Assembly (NCBI GenBank): GCA_016930745.1
Contig: JAFGGE010000078.1
Location: forward strand, 1-48,695
Origin: Sedimentisphaerales bacterium
GTDB lineage: Bacteria > Planctomycetota > Phycisphaerae > Sedimentisphaerales > Anaerohalosphaeraceae
Direction: 5' to 3'
Length of the DNA: 48,695 nucleotides
Position 1 is the first letter of the stretch, and each line of letters begins with the position of its first letter. This document shows positions 9,991 to 19,065 of this stretch, in pieces. The notes beneath the pieces were generated by a model. The model had not been told where the DNA came from. It worked only from the letters and a program-made list of their open reading frames with translations, and did no database searches. Made by a program: the position numbers and the translations under genes.

Positions 9991-10259
9991 CTATTTCGGC
10001 CAACCCAATGTATTCAAAAGAATTTGGATATAAACAGGATTCCTGAAGTCCTCCGCCCGGTGTCCGGGCTGAAAGTAGAACACCCAGCCTTTACCGGACT
10101 GGTTGTACCCTCCGCCGGAGCGTCCATCGGTCCCTGCTCGTCGGCGCCTATCCGCATTGGCATGGCGTGTTCCATTTTGGCCTGCCCGTTTGAGGCCCAA
10201 AACAAAAGAACCCCACATCCCAGGCATAGGAACAATCCATAGCGTAACGTTGGCTTCAT
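9991..10259 (-). pseudogene. Remnant of a secreted ThuA-like gene: signal peptide in one frame, ThuA-like C-terminus in another
   Basis: ATG at 10259 gives MKPTLRYGLFLCLGCGVLLFWASNGQAKMEHAMPMRIG; a different frame gives GGGYNQSGKGWVFYFQPGHRAEDFRNPVYIQILLNTLGWPK*, resembling the ThuA C-terminal GKGRVFY..GH motif. Confidence 0.6.
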
Positions 10260-10263
10260 ACGA

Positions 10264-10662
10264 TCACCTCTTCCTTTTCCCGTGTTTCTTCCGATGCGCC
10301 TGTCGATAGGCCTGCGGGGTTGTGCCTGTTGTTCTTTTGAACATACGAATGAAGTAACTTTCGCGGCGGTATCCGACCAGATCGCCGATCGCCTCATTGT
10401 TCATGCGGCTTGTCCGGAGCAGCCGTTTGGCATGTTCGATCCGGACCTGCGTGACATACTGCATTGGGGTAATGCCGAGATGTTCTTTAAAGAGATGGCA
10501 AAAACGTCCGACGCTGAACTCGGTCTCATAGGCCATGTCGGCCAGGCGGAGCATCAGATCATAATTGGCCTGGATAAACTCGATCGCAGGAACCAGGCGA
10601 AGAGGAACCTTCCCTCGTTTTGGAGGGCCGGACAGCGCGACGGATTGTTTGGTTTTTCTCAT
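10264..10662 (-). CDS. AraC-family transcriptional regulator (HTH domain only)
   Basis: IQANYDLMLRLADMAYETEFSVGRFCHLFKEHLGITPMQYVTQVRIEHAKRLLRTSRMNNEAIGDLVGYRRESYFIRMFKRTTGTTPQAYR. Confidence 0.88.
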   Translation of the reverse strand: MRKTKQSVALSGPPKRGKVPLRLVPAIEFIQANYDLMLRLADMAYETEFSVGRFCHLFKEHLGITPMQYVTQVRIEHAKRLLRTSRMNNEAIGDLVGYRRESYFIRMFKRTTGTTPQAYRQAHRKKHGKRKR

Positions 10663-10670
10663 TGTTTTAG

Positions 10671-11462
10671 TTATGGAACATGAGGAAACGATTCGTCGAT
10701 CCGGGTGGCGGCCAATTCCACAAGAAACGCGCTGATTCGTTCGCAGACCAGATCCAGGTACCGCTGCCCCTGCTGGGCCGAGGCGTTTTGGGGATTGCCT
10801 GCCGCACAGTGGTCGTTGAGTTTGGCGAAATCCCGACTTGTGGACACCCAGCCTTTCTGCAGAGCTTCGAAACGGAATGGACGGACAAGGCCATTTCCTG
10901 CATTTTCCGCCTCCACAAGATCCGGATACAGGGCCATCGCCACCGAGGTCTCCATCTGGCCGGCATGGTCGTCGGGACTGGTAAAGATTTCGTCGTATTT
11001 GTCCTTTCCGACCGTCCACCAGTTGCACAGAAAAACAAATACATCCATTTCGCACTGAATCTGGCGGATCAGGGATTTGAATTCGTTGCCGCCGTGCCCG
11101 TTCAACAGAACGATCTTACGGATGCCATGATGCCGCAGGGAAACAATAATGTCGGTGACCATGGCGTCGAGGGTGGCCTGAGAGACATGGATGGCCAGCG
11201 GAAAGGTCAGTTGGTTGCAGTCGATGCCATAGGGAATCGTCGGGAGGCAAATCACGCTCTGGCATTGAGGCCAGGCCAATTCACAACAGCGGCGCGACAC
11301 CCACGTCGTATGCAGAAAATCCTGCCCCTCAGGCAGGTGCCGATTGTGGGCCTCGATCGCCGCGGTGGGCACGACGGCTACCTCATATCGGCGGTTTGTT
11401 ATCCGTCCCAGGTTGGTCGTTGTGATGTCCCATTCTTGAATGGCATGCTCCGAATTCATACC
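10671..11462 (-). CDS. Creatininase family protein
   Basis: VVPTAAIEAHNRHLPEGQDFLHTTWVSRR, IVLLNGHGGNEFKSLIRQI, DDHAGQMETSVAMALYPDLV. Confidence 0.9.
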   Translation of the reverse strand, partial: GMNSEHAIQEWDITTTNLGRITNRRYEVAVVPTAAIEAHNRHLPEGQDFLHTTWVSRRCCELAWPQCQSVICLPTIPYGIDCNQLTFPLAIHVSQATLDAMVTDIIVSLRHHGIRKIVLLNGHGGNEFKSLIRQIQCEMDVFVFLCNWWTVGKDKYDEIFTSPDDHAGQMETSVAMALYPDLVEAENAGNGLVRPFRFEALQKGWVSTSRDFAKLNDHCAAGNPQNASAQQGQRYLDLVCERISAFLVELAATRIDESFPHVP

Positions 11463-11623
11463 GTTGTCTCTCCGTACCAAAGGTTTTGTTCTTGCCCTGA
11501 AACATGCATTTTACAATACAACGCCCGAAAAAAACAGCGTTATGATATTTCCCTTGTTCGCACTTTTTTCGTCTGATAAAATACGTATTGAACGTTTGTT
11601 GGAAGGAGTTACGAAAGGAATGG

Positions 11624-13093
11624 ATGATGAATCCACAGAATCGACGCACGTTCCTGAAAAACAGTATCGTTTCCACCGCCGCGGCATATCTGGGCCTTTC
11701 CTCCTGCCGCAGTTATGCCGCAGACAACCCGACCGACGAACTTCGGATCGCAGTAGCCGGGATTCGGGGACGCGGTAATCAGCATATCGAGGATTTTCAG
11801 AAAATCGAAGGCGTCAAGGTTGTCGCCCTGTGTGATCCCGACAAGGAGATCCTTGAGAATCGCGTCAAGGAAACCGTCGCCCGGTATGGCCATAAAGTAC
11901 AGGGATATGTCGATGTACGCCGGCTTCTGGACCGCAAGGACATCGATGTGCTGGTTATCGCCGCGCCGAACCACTGGCACAGCCTGATGACCGTTTATGC
12001 CTGTCAGGCCGGCAAGCACGTCTACGTAGAAAAACCCGTCAGTCATAGCATCTGGGAAGGCCGCCAGATGGTCAGGGCCGCCCGCCGATATAACCGGATC
12101 GTTCAGGCCGGTACGCAGCAGCGGTCCTGTCCGGCGGTGCAGGAAGCTGCGCACGATATCCAGTCGGGCAAATACGGCAAACCGCAGTGGGTGCATTGCT
12201 CCCGGCTGGTCGCCCGCGCCTCTATCGGCAAGGTAACCGAGCCGCAGCCGGTTCCGGGATCGGTCGATTACAATCTCTGGGCCGGACCGGCTCCCATGAC
12301 GCCGGTCATGCGAAAGAGCTTCCACTACGACTGGCACTGGCAATGGCCCTGGGGCGACGGCGAGATGGGCAACTGGGGCGTTCACTATGTGGACGACCTG
12401 CGGCATCTGCTCGGCTGGGACGATGTCCCCACGAAGGTAATCGCGGCCGGCAACCGTTTTGCCTGGGACGATAACGGCGAAACCCCCAATATGCATTTTG
12501 CTCTGTTCTATCATGAGGATCTGCCCGTTGTCGTGGATATCCGAAACCTTCCCGATCCTCAGCGCCGCGGCGGCAGCGACGGCGCTGTCTACCGGAACTC
12601 GCGCGAGGGTAACCGGGTTGAGTTTGAAGAGGTTTCCCTGCGTCTGGTTCGCGGAGGCGGAGGCGTATATGACGCCAACGGCAGACGTATCCGCCAATAC
12701 AAGGGCGATGGCGGCAGCGCCCATGTCGGTAATTTTATTCGGGCCGTTCGCGCCGGGCGACGAGAGGATCTGGCGGCCGAGATCGAAGTCGGTCATCTGA
12801 GCACAGCCATGTGTCATCTGGCCAACATCGCATTCCGCGTCGGTCGCCAGACCCATATCGATCAGATCCGCGAGAGCATGAAATCCAGCGAGGACGCCGT
12901 CAATACCCTCCACGACATCTGTGAGCAACTGGAAGGCAACAATGTGGATCTTACAAAGACGCCGTTGGTTCTGGGTCCGCCACTGACGTATGACAACGCC
13001 GCCGAAAAATTCTTCGGCGCCGGCGCCGAAGAGGCCAACCATTTGCTGAAATGTCCTCATCGGGCTCCCTTCGTCATGCCGGAAACCCTATAG
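11624..13093 (+). CDS. Gfo/Idh/MocA family oxidoreductase with Tat-like signal
   Basis: NRRTFLKNSIVSTAAAYLGLSSC leader; RIAVAGIRGRGNQH Rossmann-like start; GKHVYVEKPVSHSIWEGRQMVRAARRYNRIVQAGTQQRS. RBS ggaaggag. Confidence 0.93.
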   Translation: MMNPQNRRTFLKNSIVSTAAAYLGLSSCRSYAADNPTDELRIAVAGIRGRGNQHIEDFQKIEGVKVVALCDPDKEILENRVKETVARYGHKVQGYVDVRRLLDRKDIDVLVIAAPNHWHSLMTVYACQAGKHVYVEKPVSHSIWEGRQMVRAARRYNRIVQAGTQQRSCPAVQEAAHDIQSGKYGKPQWVHCSRLVARASIGKVTEPQPVPGSVDYNLWAGPAPMTPVMRKSFHYDWHWQWPWGDGEMGNWGVHYVDDLRHLLGWDDVPTKVIAAGNRFAWDDNGETPNMHFALFYHEDLPVVVDIRNLPDPQRRGGSDGAVYRNSREGNRVEFEEVSLRLVRGGGGVYDANGRRIRQYKGDGGSAHVGNFIRAVRAGRREDLAAEIEVGHLSTAMCHLANIAFRVGRQTHIDQIRESMKSSEDAVNTLHDICEQLEGNNVDLTKTPLVLGPPLTYDNAAEKFFGAGAEEANHLLKCPHRAPFVMPETL

Positions 13094-13145
13094 GGCATGT
13101 CCAACCACAGTACGGGCGCATAAGGAGATGGTTTGGGTAAGTTAA

Positions 13146-13176
13146 AAGGGGGCCAAATTACGTATTTGGCCCCCTT
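13146..13176. terminator. Bidirectional intrinsic terminator between convergent genes
   Basis: Perfect 13-bp stem AAGGGGGCCAAAT-tacgt-ATTTGGCCCCCTT between the convergent 3' ends at 13093 and 13200. Confidence 0.85.
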
Positions 13177-13199
13177 CACCATGGTGATTCTATCGGCAG

Positions 13200-14999
13200 T
13201 TACTGATGACTGACCGTATGGATCGACATATTTTTGTCATACTTGAGCGTAAAGCCGTATGTGACAACTGCGGCCTTCTCGCCGGTCGTATTCGGCTCCA
13301 GCGTCATATCCCAGCGGAGGATGCCTTTGGACCGTTGATTTCGCAGATATTCGGCGTCTGTGCTGAGCGGGTGCGACGGTTCGAGCAGAGAAACTTCAAC
13401 ATTGGGATTCTCCGCATAGGGGATACGGTCGAGCAGACGCAGAGAGATTTCACGATCCTTGAAATTGCTGATCTCGATATGGTAGGTCTGCTCATCGACG
13501 CGGTTGCCCCACAGGGTTTCGACCTTCTTGTCCTTAAACTCGCGCACGACCTGGACCTGGGAATCAATGCCAAAACCCGAGGTGAAGGACTGGCCGATGG
13601 TCACCAGCTGCATATCTCCCTTACCGACGAATTCGCCGTTGCGATACACCCCCGCCGGACCGGGCAGGAAGATGGTCTGGCTGTTGTTGACCATGGCGCC
13701 CTGCAGGTAGACATAGTCGGTCAGCAGCGGCGTGGCAATCAGAGTGAAATCGGCCGGGAGGCGGGTTGTGGAAATCGTAACCAATTGCTGGTCGCTGCGG
13801 CTGGGCAACGTCAGGGCGCCGGCCAGACGATACATGGCGCTGACGCCTTCGGTCCGTTTGATCACGGCAACCTGCTGACGCATCTGCTTGAGAGCCTCGC
13901 GATCCGCATTGAACTCCCACATCTGGTTGGATACGGCGATGCGGTTAAGCTCGTCCTGAGCCAGCTTACCCTTGCCGAAATTGGCCCGACGCGACCGGAG
14001 AAGATCCTCAAACTGTTTGGACTGGTCGATGTACTGAATATCGCTCTGTGCCGGCTGTTGCTGCTGAGCCAACTGCGTATTGATCAAGGACAGCACTTGC
14101 CCCTGAACCGGAGAGGAGGAAAGGGCGATCTCCATCGGCTCCAGGGCCGGCGGGCTGGCGACCAGCGACGGTTCGGCGGTCGAAAGGGCCAGGGCAGTAT
14201 TCGACCAGTCCTCCCCGCTGGCCTGATGCACAACGGCCAGATATTCGACCAGGACTTGTGAATCATCCGGCTGAGCCCGGAGATTGTACTGGGGCGACCA
14301 GCTTGCCCCATTTACCACATAGCTTAGTTCGATCTTCGTCGCGGCGTTTTCCTTCTTGTTCAGGAAAACCACCGCCTCGCGTTCGGTTCGAGCGTGATCG
14401 GCGGCATATTCCTGGCGTTTTCGCTGTAGCAAATCCAGTTCCTTTTGCCGTTGTGCGATGTCATATTCCAGCGAGACATTTTTTTCATGCAACTCCGCAC
14501 TCTTTGCTTCCAGATAGCCGGTAAGCCGCTCCAGAGGTTCGGACTGGAGAATAGACCGCTTCAGATCCAGGCTGGCCCCCTCAGCGGCCAGCTTCCACTG
14601 GGCATCGTACTCCTGCGCCAAGGCGATGCAGTGCTCCAGGTTTCTCTTGGACCGACGGAGTTTCTCATTGATTTCCTCGATTTGTTCATCGAGCCGCTTG
14701 ACCTCCTCCCGCGTGTCCTGGCGAACCGCCCGGGTGCGATAACGCACGCTCAGAACGGTCACATCCCCGCCGGTCTGGGCGTACAGGCTTTCCGGAACGA
14801 TCTGTTCCGGCAGATGACCGACGACCAGTTCGCCGTCTCCGGCCGGCAGGTCCACCGGAATGGAACGGGTGACCAGGGCCTGGCCCCTATAGACGATCAC
14901 GTCGGTAATTTGTCCGTCGATGGCACCCGCTTGGGCAGCGGCCCATCCGCAGGCCAGCAGGACGGCGATCCCGCCCGTTTGAATCATAGTTTTAATCAT
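13200..14999 (-). CDS. Secreted DUF4139/DUF4140 (mucoidy-inhibitor MuiA-like) protein
   Basis: Signal peptide; ITDVIVYRGQALVTRSIPVDLPAGDGELVVGHLPEQI...; coiled coil; VVNGASWSPQYNLRAQPDDSQVLVEYLAVVHQASGEDWSNTALALSTAEP. Confidence 0.85.
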   Translation of the reverse strand: MIKTMIQTGGIAVLLACGWAAAQAGAIDGQITDVIVYRGQALVTRSIPVDLPAGDGELVVGHLPEQIVPESLYAQTGGDVTVLSVRYRTRAVRQDTREEVKRLDEQIEEINEKLRRSKRNLEHCIALAQEYDAQWKLAAEGASLDLKRSILQSEPLERLTGYLEAKSAELHEKNVSLEYDIAQRQKELDLLQRKRQEYAADHARTEREAVVFLNKKENAATKIELSYVVNGASWSPQYNLRAQPDDSQVLVEYLAVVHQASGEDWSNTALALSTAEPSLVASPPALEPMEIALSSSPVQGQVLSLINTQLAQQQQPAQSDIQYIDQSKQFEDLLRSRRANFGKGKLAQDELNRIAVSNQMWEFNADREALKQMRQQVAVIKRTEGVSAMYRLAGALTLPSRSDQQLVTISTTRLPADFTLIATPLLTDYVYLQGAMVNNSQTIFLPGPAGVYRNGEFVGKGDMQLVTIGQSFTSGFGIDSQVQVVREFKDKKVETLWGNRVDEQTYHIEISNFKDREISLRLLDRIPYAENPNVEVSLLEPSHPLSTDAEYLRNQRSKGILRWDMTLEPNTTGEKAAVVTYGFTLKYDKNMSIHTVSHQ

Positions 15000-15064
15000 A
15001 GTTCTTTCTCCTCTAAAAAACGTTTCTTATGATCTGCAAATCAGGCCGACAACGGCCTGGATTG

Positions 15065-16387
15065 TCATCGCTGCCGGCGATTATCGCTCTGGACCGATCG
15101 CATGATCTTGCGTTGTCGGCCCCAGTTCATCTCGTCCAGATTCTGCGCATCGTATTCGTTGGCCATCCCGTAATCACGGAGTTGTTCACAGTTGTAACGG
15201 ACCGCGTTTTCGTACAGATACTTCGTATTCATTTCGAGCATTTGACGCGCTTCTTCGACCTTGCCCTGATCCCGAAGGGTAACGGCCAGCTCATTGCGCT
15301 CCGTGGCGATCTGACGGATCACATCGGCCATGACGACCTGATTGATATGTTCTTCAACCCGGGCCGCTGAATTGCTGAATCGGACCTGTAATTCACAAGA
15401 CAGGCGATCGGTTAAGCGTGTTCTCATGTTGTCGTAGCGAACCTTTACCTCTGCCAGTTGACAAATTCTTCCGTCGGGGGAGGCAGGCATTTCCACTTCT
15501 AGAATGACATACCGTTCGTGATTGCTGTAGATCTGGTTGATAAAAACCGAGACATCCTGTCCATCGATTTTGCCCTCGCGTCCCAGCAGCCGCACGGGAC
15601 GGATGCCTTTGGCGCATCGGATATCGATCTGCACTTCCTGGGCCACGACCGACAGACTTCGTCCAAACTCCTGTTCAAAAACCTTGGCCAGGTCGTCGAC
15701 CTTTTCGGCAAAATAATGGCTGCCGTCGCTCTTATAGGCAAGCTGGGTCATCAGGTCTTCGTTATATCCCAGCCCGATTCCGATTGTCGTGACGCTGATG
15801 CCTTCCTTAATGAGTTTTTCTCCCAGCCGCGCCAAGTCGGTGGGACTGCTGGGGCCGACATTGGCCAGGCCGTCGGACAACAGGACCATGCGGTTGACCC
15901 GGTTGTCCGAGAGAAACTTTCGCATTTCCTGGGCCCCTTTTTCCACGCCGGCATACAAGGCCGTGCTGCCGCCTGCCTGAATGCTGCGAATCTTGGCCAG
16001 AATCGTATCCTTGTCCGAGACCTTTGTCGCGGGAACCACCACCGTGACGGTTGAGTCATATGTGACGACCGACACTATATCTTCACTGTGGAGCCGACAT
16101 ACTGCCTTGATCGCCGCTTCTTTGGCCTGTTCGATTTTCGCCCCGCTCATGGATCCGGACTTGTCGATCACGATGGCCACATTGACAGGCGCCCGGCCGC
16201 TGGACTTGTCCATCGCAAAGCCGGTCAGTCCCACCCGGAGATAAGCGGTTTGCTGCTTATCGGCCAAAAGCACAGGATGGCTGACGGCGGCTTCGAGCTT
16301 GAGCTGATTTCCGTCGCAGGAATTCGCTACTGTCAAACCTGAATACATCCACAATAAGAACGCCGTTAAAAGTGCTGCTTTTTTCAT
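15065..16387 (-). CDS. Secreted VWA-domain protein
   Basis: Signal peptide; VNVAIVIDKSGSMSGAKIEQAKEAA (MIDAS DxSxS), ALYAGVEKGAQEMRKFL, MVLLSDGLANVGPSS. Confidence 0.9.
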   Translation of the reverse strand: MKKAALLTAFLLWMYSGLTVANSCDGNQLKLEAAVSHPVLLADKQQTAYLRVGLTGFAMDKSSGRAPVNVAIVIDKSGSMSGAKIEQAKEAAIKAVCRLHSEDIVSVVTYDSTVTVVVPATKVSDKDTILAKIRSIQAGGSTALYAGVEKGAQEMRKFLSDNRVNRMVLLSDGLANVGPSSPTDLARLGEKLIKEGISVTTIGIGLGYNEDLMTQLAYKSDGSHYFAEKVDDLAKVFEQEFGRSLSVVAQEVQIDIRCAKGIRPVRLLGREGKIDGQDVSVFINQIYSNHERYVILEVEMPASPDGRICQLAEVKVRYDNMRTRLTDRLSCELQVRFSNSAARVEEHINQVVMADVIRQIATERNELAVTLRDQGKVEEARQMLEMNTKYLYENAVRYNCEQLRDYGMANEYDAQNLDEMNWGRQRKIMRSVQSDNRRQR

Positions 16388-16425
16388 TGTTCTGCCCTTT
16401 CAAAGTATTTCCCATGCGTTTCGGT

Positions 16426-18180
16426 TTACATCCGCCAGAAATAATGCCATTGATACTGAAGCTCGACCGATTGACCGGTCTCGAGAGTCATCTCCCACTG
16501 TATCCGTCCGATAGAGTTGAGGTGGTACCACCAGTAGGGCCAGTTGTACCAGTTCCACCAGACGGGCACGCCGCCGGTCAGCCAGCCTTCGTGCCGTCCC
16601 AGATGTTCGATCTTCCCCTCGTGTGAAGCGCTGTCGATCTGTCCCAGAACAGAACGGGTGACTTCCAGCGTAATAGTCTTGTCTTTATGATTGGTCAGGG
16701 TAATCCGCCCCTGTAAGTCGCTTCGCGCATAGTCCGATCCGTTCCATTGCATGGCGCGGGGCGTTCGCTCGGTCTCTTCGTCGAGTTTCTTAACCGAAAT
16801 ATCCACCGCGCTGGTCAGCTCCACATCCCCAGTTGTCCCGATAGCGGTATACTTGGTCATCCCCTGAGCGATCAGTTTTCCTTCCCGCAAAATCAGGGCA
16901 GGCGCTGTGGTGATGGGGTGTTCACCGTCATTTTTAAGACGGATGACGTGCTGTGCCTTGGGGGCGGCCAGCAGTTCAGCCAGTTGCTGTTGCTGCTGGC
17001 TGTTGAAATTCTGACGCACTTCGGGAGGAGGCCCGAAAGGCAGATCCAGAATAAAGACATCCCGATACTCCAGATCGTATTCGGTAACCGATACGACCAT
17101 CCGCTGCCCCTTCTTAAGGGTCACATGCTCCAGGGTGAACACATATAAATCTTCGTTGCCCCCGGAGCCAATGACCTCAGGTCCCAGATCGATCGTATCC
17201 CCCTGGCTGCGGGTTTCGCTGAACCGGGGGCTGGGCATCGCCGCCTGGGTCATGATCGCGTTACTGAAGGCATAGGCCGTCTGTGCATTTTCCCGAAAGA
17301 CGCCGGAAAGCTGAGCGACCGATTCCTGCAGGCTGATGGGATCGACTGTGTCCTTGAAGGCGAAGCTGGGGACGCCGATGACCAGGTGCACTGTCGTATC
17401 GTGCAAATCCGCCAGCTCATTGACCAGAGTAGCCTGCAACTTGAGGTGCGCATTGCCCTGCCCGTCGATATCGATACGATAGTTGGGAATCCAGCGAATC
17501 CCACGCTGCAGATAGACCATGCCGACTCGTGCGGTATCCTGAGGGGCTCCATCCCAGTCCAGCTTCAGCGTCATGACATTGCGAAATTCCTTTTCGTGGA
17601 CCGTATCGCAAGGCTCCTCAAGGAACGTGATCTTTTGGATTTGTCCCACTTGAACCGCCCGGACACCCTCGGCAACACGGATCAAAAGGATGTCGCTCTT
17701 TTGAGGCAAGGCAGGATCGCCGCTGGGAACGGAACTTTCCTGCAGTTCTTCGGTGGATCGTTCCAGCAGCCGCACCAGCGTCGCTTCATAAGGATGGGAT
17801 TCATAGTTGTCTCTGATCTGCACACGTTTACCAAGGTTGGCCTCGATCAGCTCGCGGATCGAAAGGGCTGTCTTGTCCACCGTCACAATCTCCCTGCCGG
17901 CCACCGTCGCGGAAAGGCGTACATGCCTCTGGGCGCTGTAAGGCCAGAAGGTGCCGATCACGGGCCTGGGCAGCATGTCCAGCACAATATCCCCCTGCTC
18001 ACTGGTTGCCAGCTCTCCCTCGTGCAGCACAAAGGCATGGCCATCCTTGAACACGGTCACCTCCCGAACGGGTAAAGTGGAAAAAACCTCCTCATTGCCC
18101 GCTCTTGCCAAACCGGAACCGGCAACAACAAAACTCAGCAGAAAAAGCACTTTACCGATGCGAATCTGAATCTGGCTCAT
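16426..18180 (-). CDS. Secreted DUF4139-like protein
   Basis: Signal peptide; PVREVTVFKDGHAFVLHEGEL..., RVGMVYLQRGIRWIPNYRIDIDGQGNAHLKLQATLVNELADLHDTTVHLVIGVPSF resembles the DUF4139 core. Confidence 0.65.
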   Translation of the reverse strand: MSQIQIRIGKVLFLLSFVVAGSGLARAGNEEVFSTLPVREVTVFKDGHAFVLHEGELATSEQGDIVLDMLPRPVIGTFWPYSAQRHVRLSATVAGREIVTVDKTALSIRELIEANLGKRVQIRDNYESHPYEATLVRLLERSTEELQESSVPSGDPALPQKSDILLIRVAEGVRAVQVGQIQKITFLEEPCDTVHEKEFRNVMTLKLDWDGAPQDTARVGMVYLQRGIRWIPNYRIDIDGQGNAHLKLQATLVNELADLHDTTVHLVIGVPSFAFKDTVDPISLQESVAQLSGVFRENAQTAYAFSNAIMTQAAMPSPRFSETRSQGDTIDLGPEVIGSGGNEDLYVFTLEHVTLKKGQRMVVSVTEYDLEYRDVFILDLPFGPPPEVRQNFNSQQQQQLAELLAAPKAQHVIRLKNDGEHPITTAPALILREGKLIAQGMTKYTAIGTTGDVELTSAVDISVKKLDEETERTPRAMQWNGSDYARSDLQGRITLTNHKDKTITLEVTRSVLGQIDSASHEGKIEHLGRHEGWLTGGVPVWWNWYNWPYWWYHLNSIGRIQWEMTLETGQSVELQYQWHYFWRM

Positions 18181-18365
18181 GTCATTCTCCCTTTAAAAAA
18201 AATGTGTTTGTTACCTACTTAGAGTGTACGTTCGGGAAGGCCCGATCCGAAGTAAAAGGCTTGTAAAATATCGGACATGGCTTTTTACATGTAATTTACA
18301 CCACGTTTGGGACGATGTACCCTATAATAGAAGTAGAGAGAGACGCTATAATAACGGAGCCGAAT

Positions 18366-19061
18366 GTGGACGAAAAGGCAACGATTTTAATTGTGGAAGA
18401 TGAGCCGCGGATTCGCTCGGGCCTGGTTGACTTTCTGGAATTCCATCACTACTCGGTAGCTTCCGTCGAGGATGGGCTCGAGGCCCAGCGGGCCGTGCGG
18501 GACCATCGATTTGACCTGATCCTGCTGGATTTGATGCTGCCCAGGATCAGCGGCGAGGACCTGTGCCGGCAGTGGCGACAGAACGGCCTGACGACGCCGA
18601 TCATCATGCTGACCGCCAAGGGCCAGGAGCAGGAAAAGATTACCGGCCTGGATCTGGGCGCCGACGATTATGTAACCAAGCCGTTCTCGCTGGAAGAATT
18701 ACTGGCGCGGATTCGGGCTATCCTGCGACGAACGGATCCGGCCCGATCGGTCGGGCAACAATTTTCGTTCGGTTCCCTGATGGTGGACATCGCCGGGCTT
18801 AAAGTGATTGCGGACGGACGGGAAATCCCCCTCAGCAAACGGCAGGCCATGATGATCCAGACCTTTGCCGCCAATCCCAACCGCGTCATCAGCCGCGAGG
18901 AACTGTACGAGAAAGTCTGGGGCGAATCGATGAACGAGATTGAGACGAGGACGGTCGATATGCATATTGCCAAGCTCCGAAGCAAGATCGAGCCGGACCC
19001 CAATGAGCCGACCCTGATCAAAACCGTCCGCGGCGCCGGGTATATATACGAGTCCCCATAG
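18366..19061 (+). CDS. OmpR/PhoB-type response regulator
   Basis: ATILIVEDEPRIRSGLVDFL...LILLDLMLPRISGEDL...IMLTAKG...GADDYVTKPFSLEELLARIRA; winged-helix C-terminus. GTG start at 18366 fits a ggag RBS; a longer in-frame start exists at 18315. Confidence 0.95.
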   Translation: MDEKATILIVEDEPRIRSGLVDFLEFHHYSVASVEDGLEAQRAVRDHRFDLILLDLMLPRISGEDLCRQWRQNGLTTPIIMLTAKGQEQEKITGLDLGADDYVTKPFSLEELLARIRAILRRTDPARSVGQQFSFGSLMVDIAGLKVIADGREIPLSKRQAMMIQTFAANPNRVISREELYEKVWGESMNEIETRTVDMHIAKLRSKIEPDPNEPTLIKTVRGAGYIYESP

Positions 19062-19065
19062 AGAC

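Noticed and set aside
11609-13060. Long minus-strand ORF (483 aa) opposite the Gfo/Idh/MocA gene
   Set aside because: Antisense shadow of a clearly conserved oxidoreductase; no recognisable motifs.
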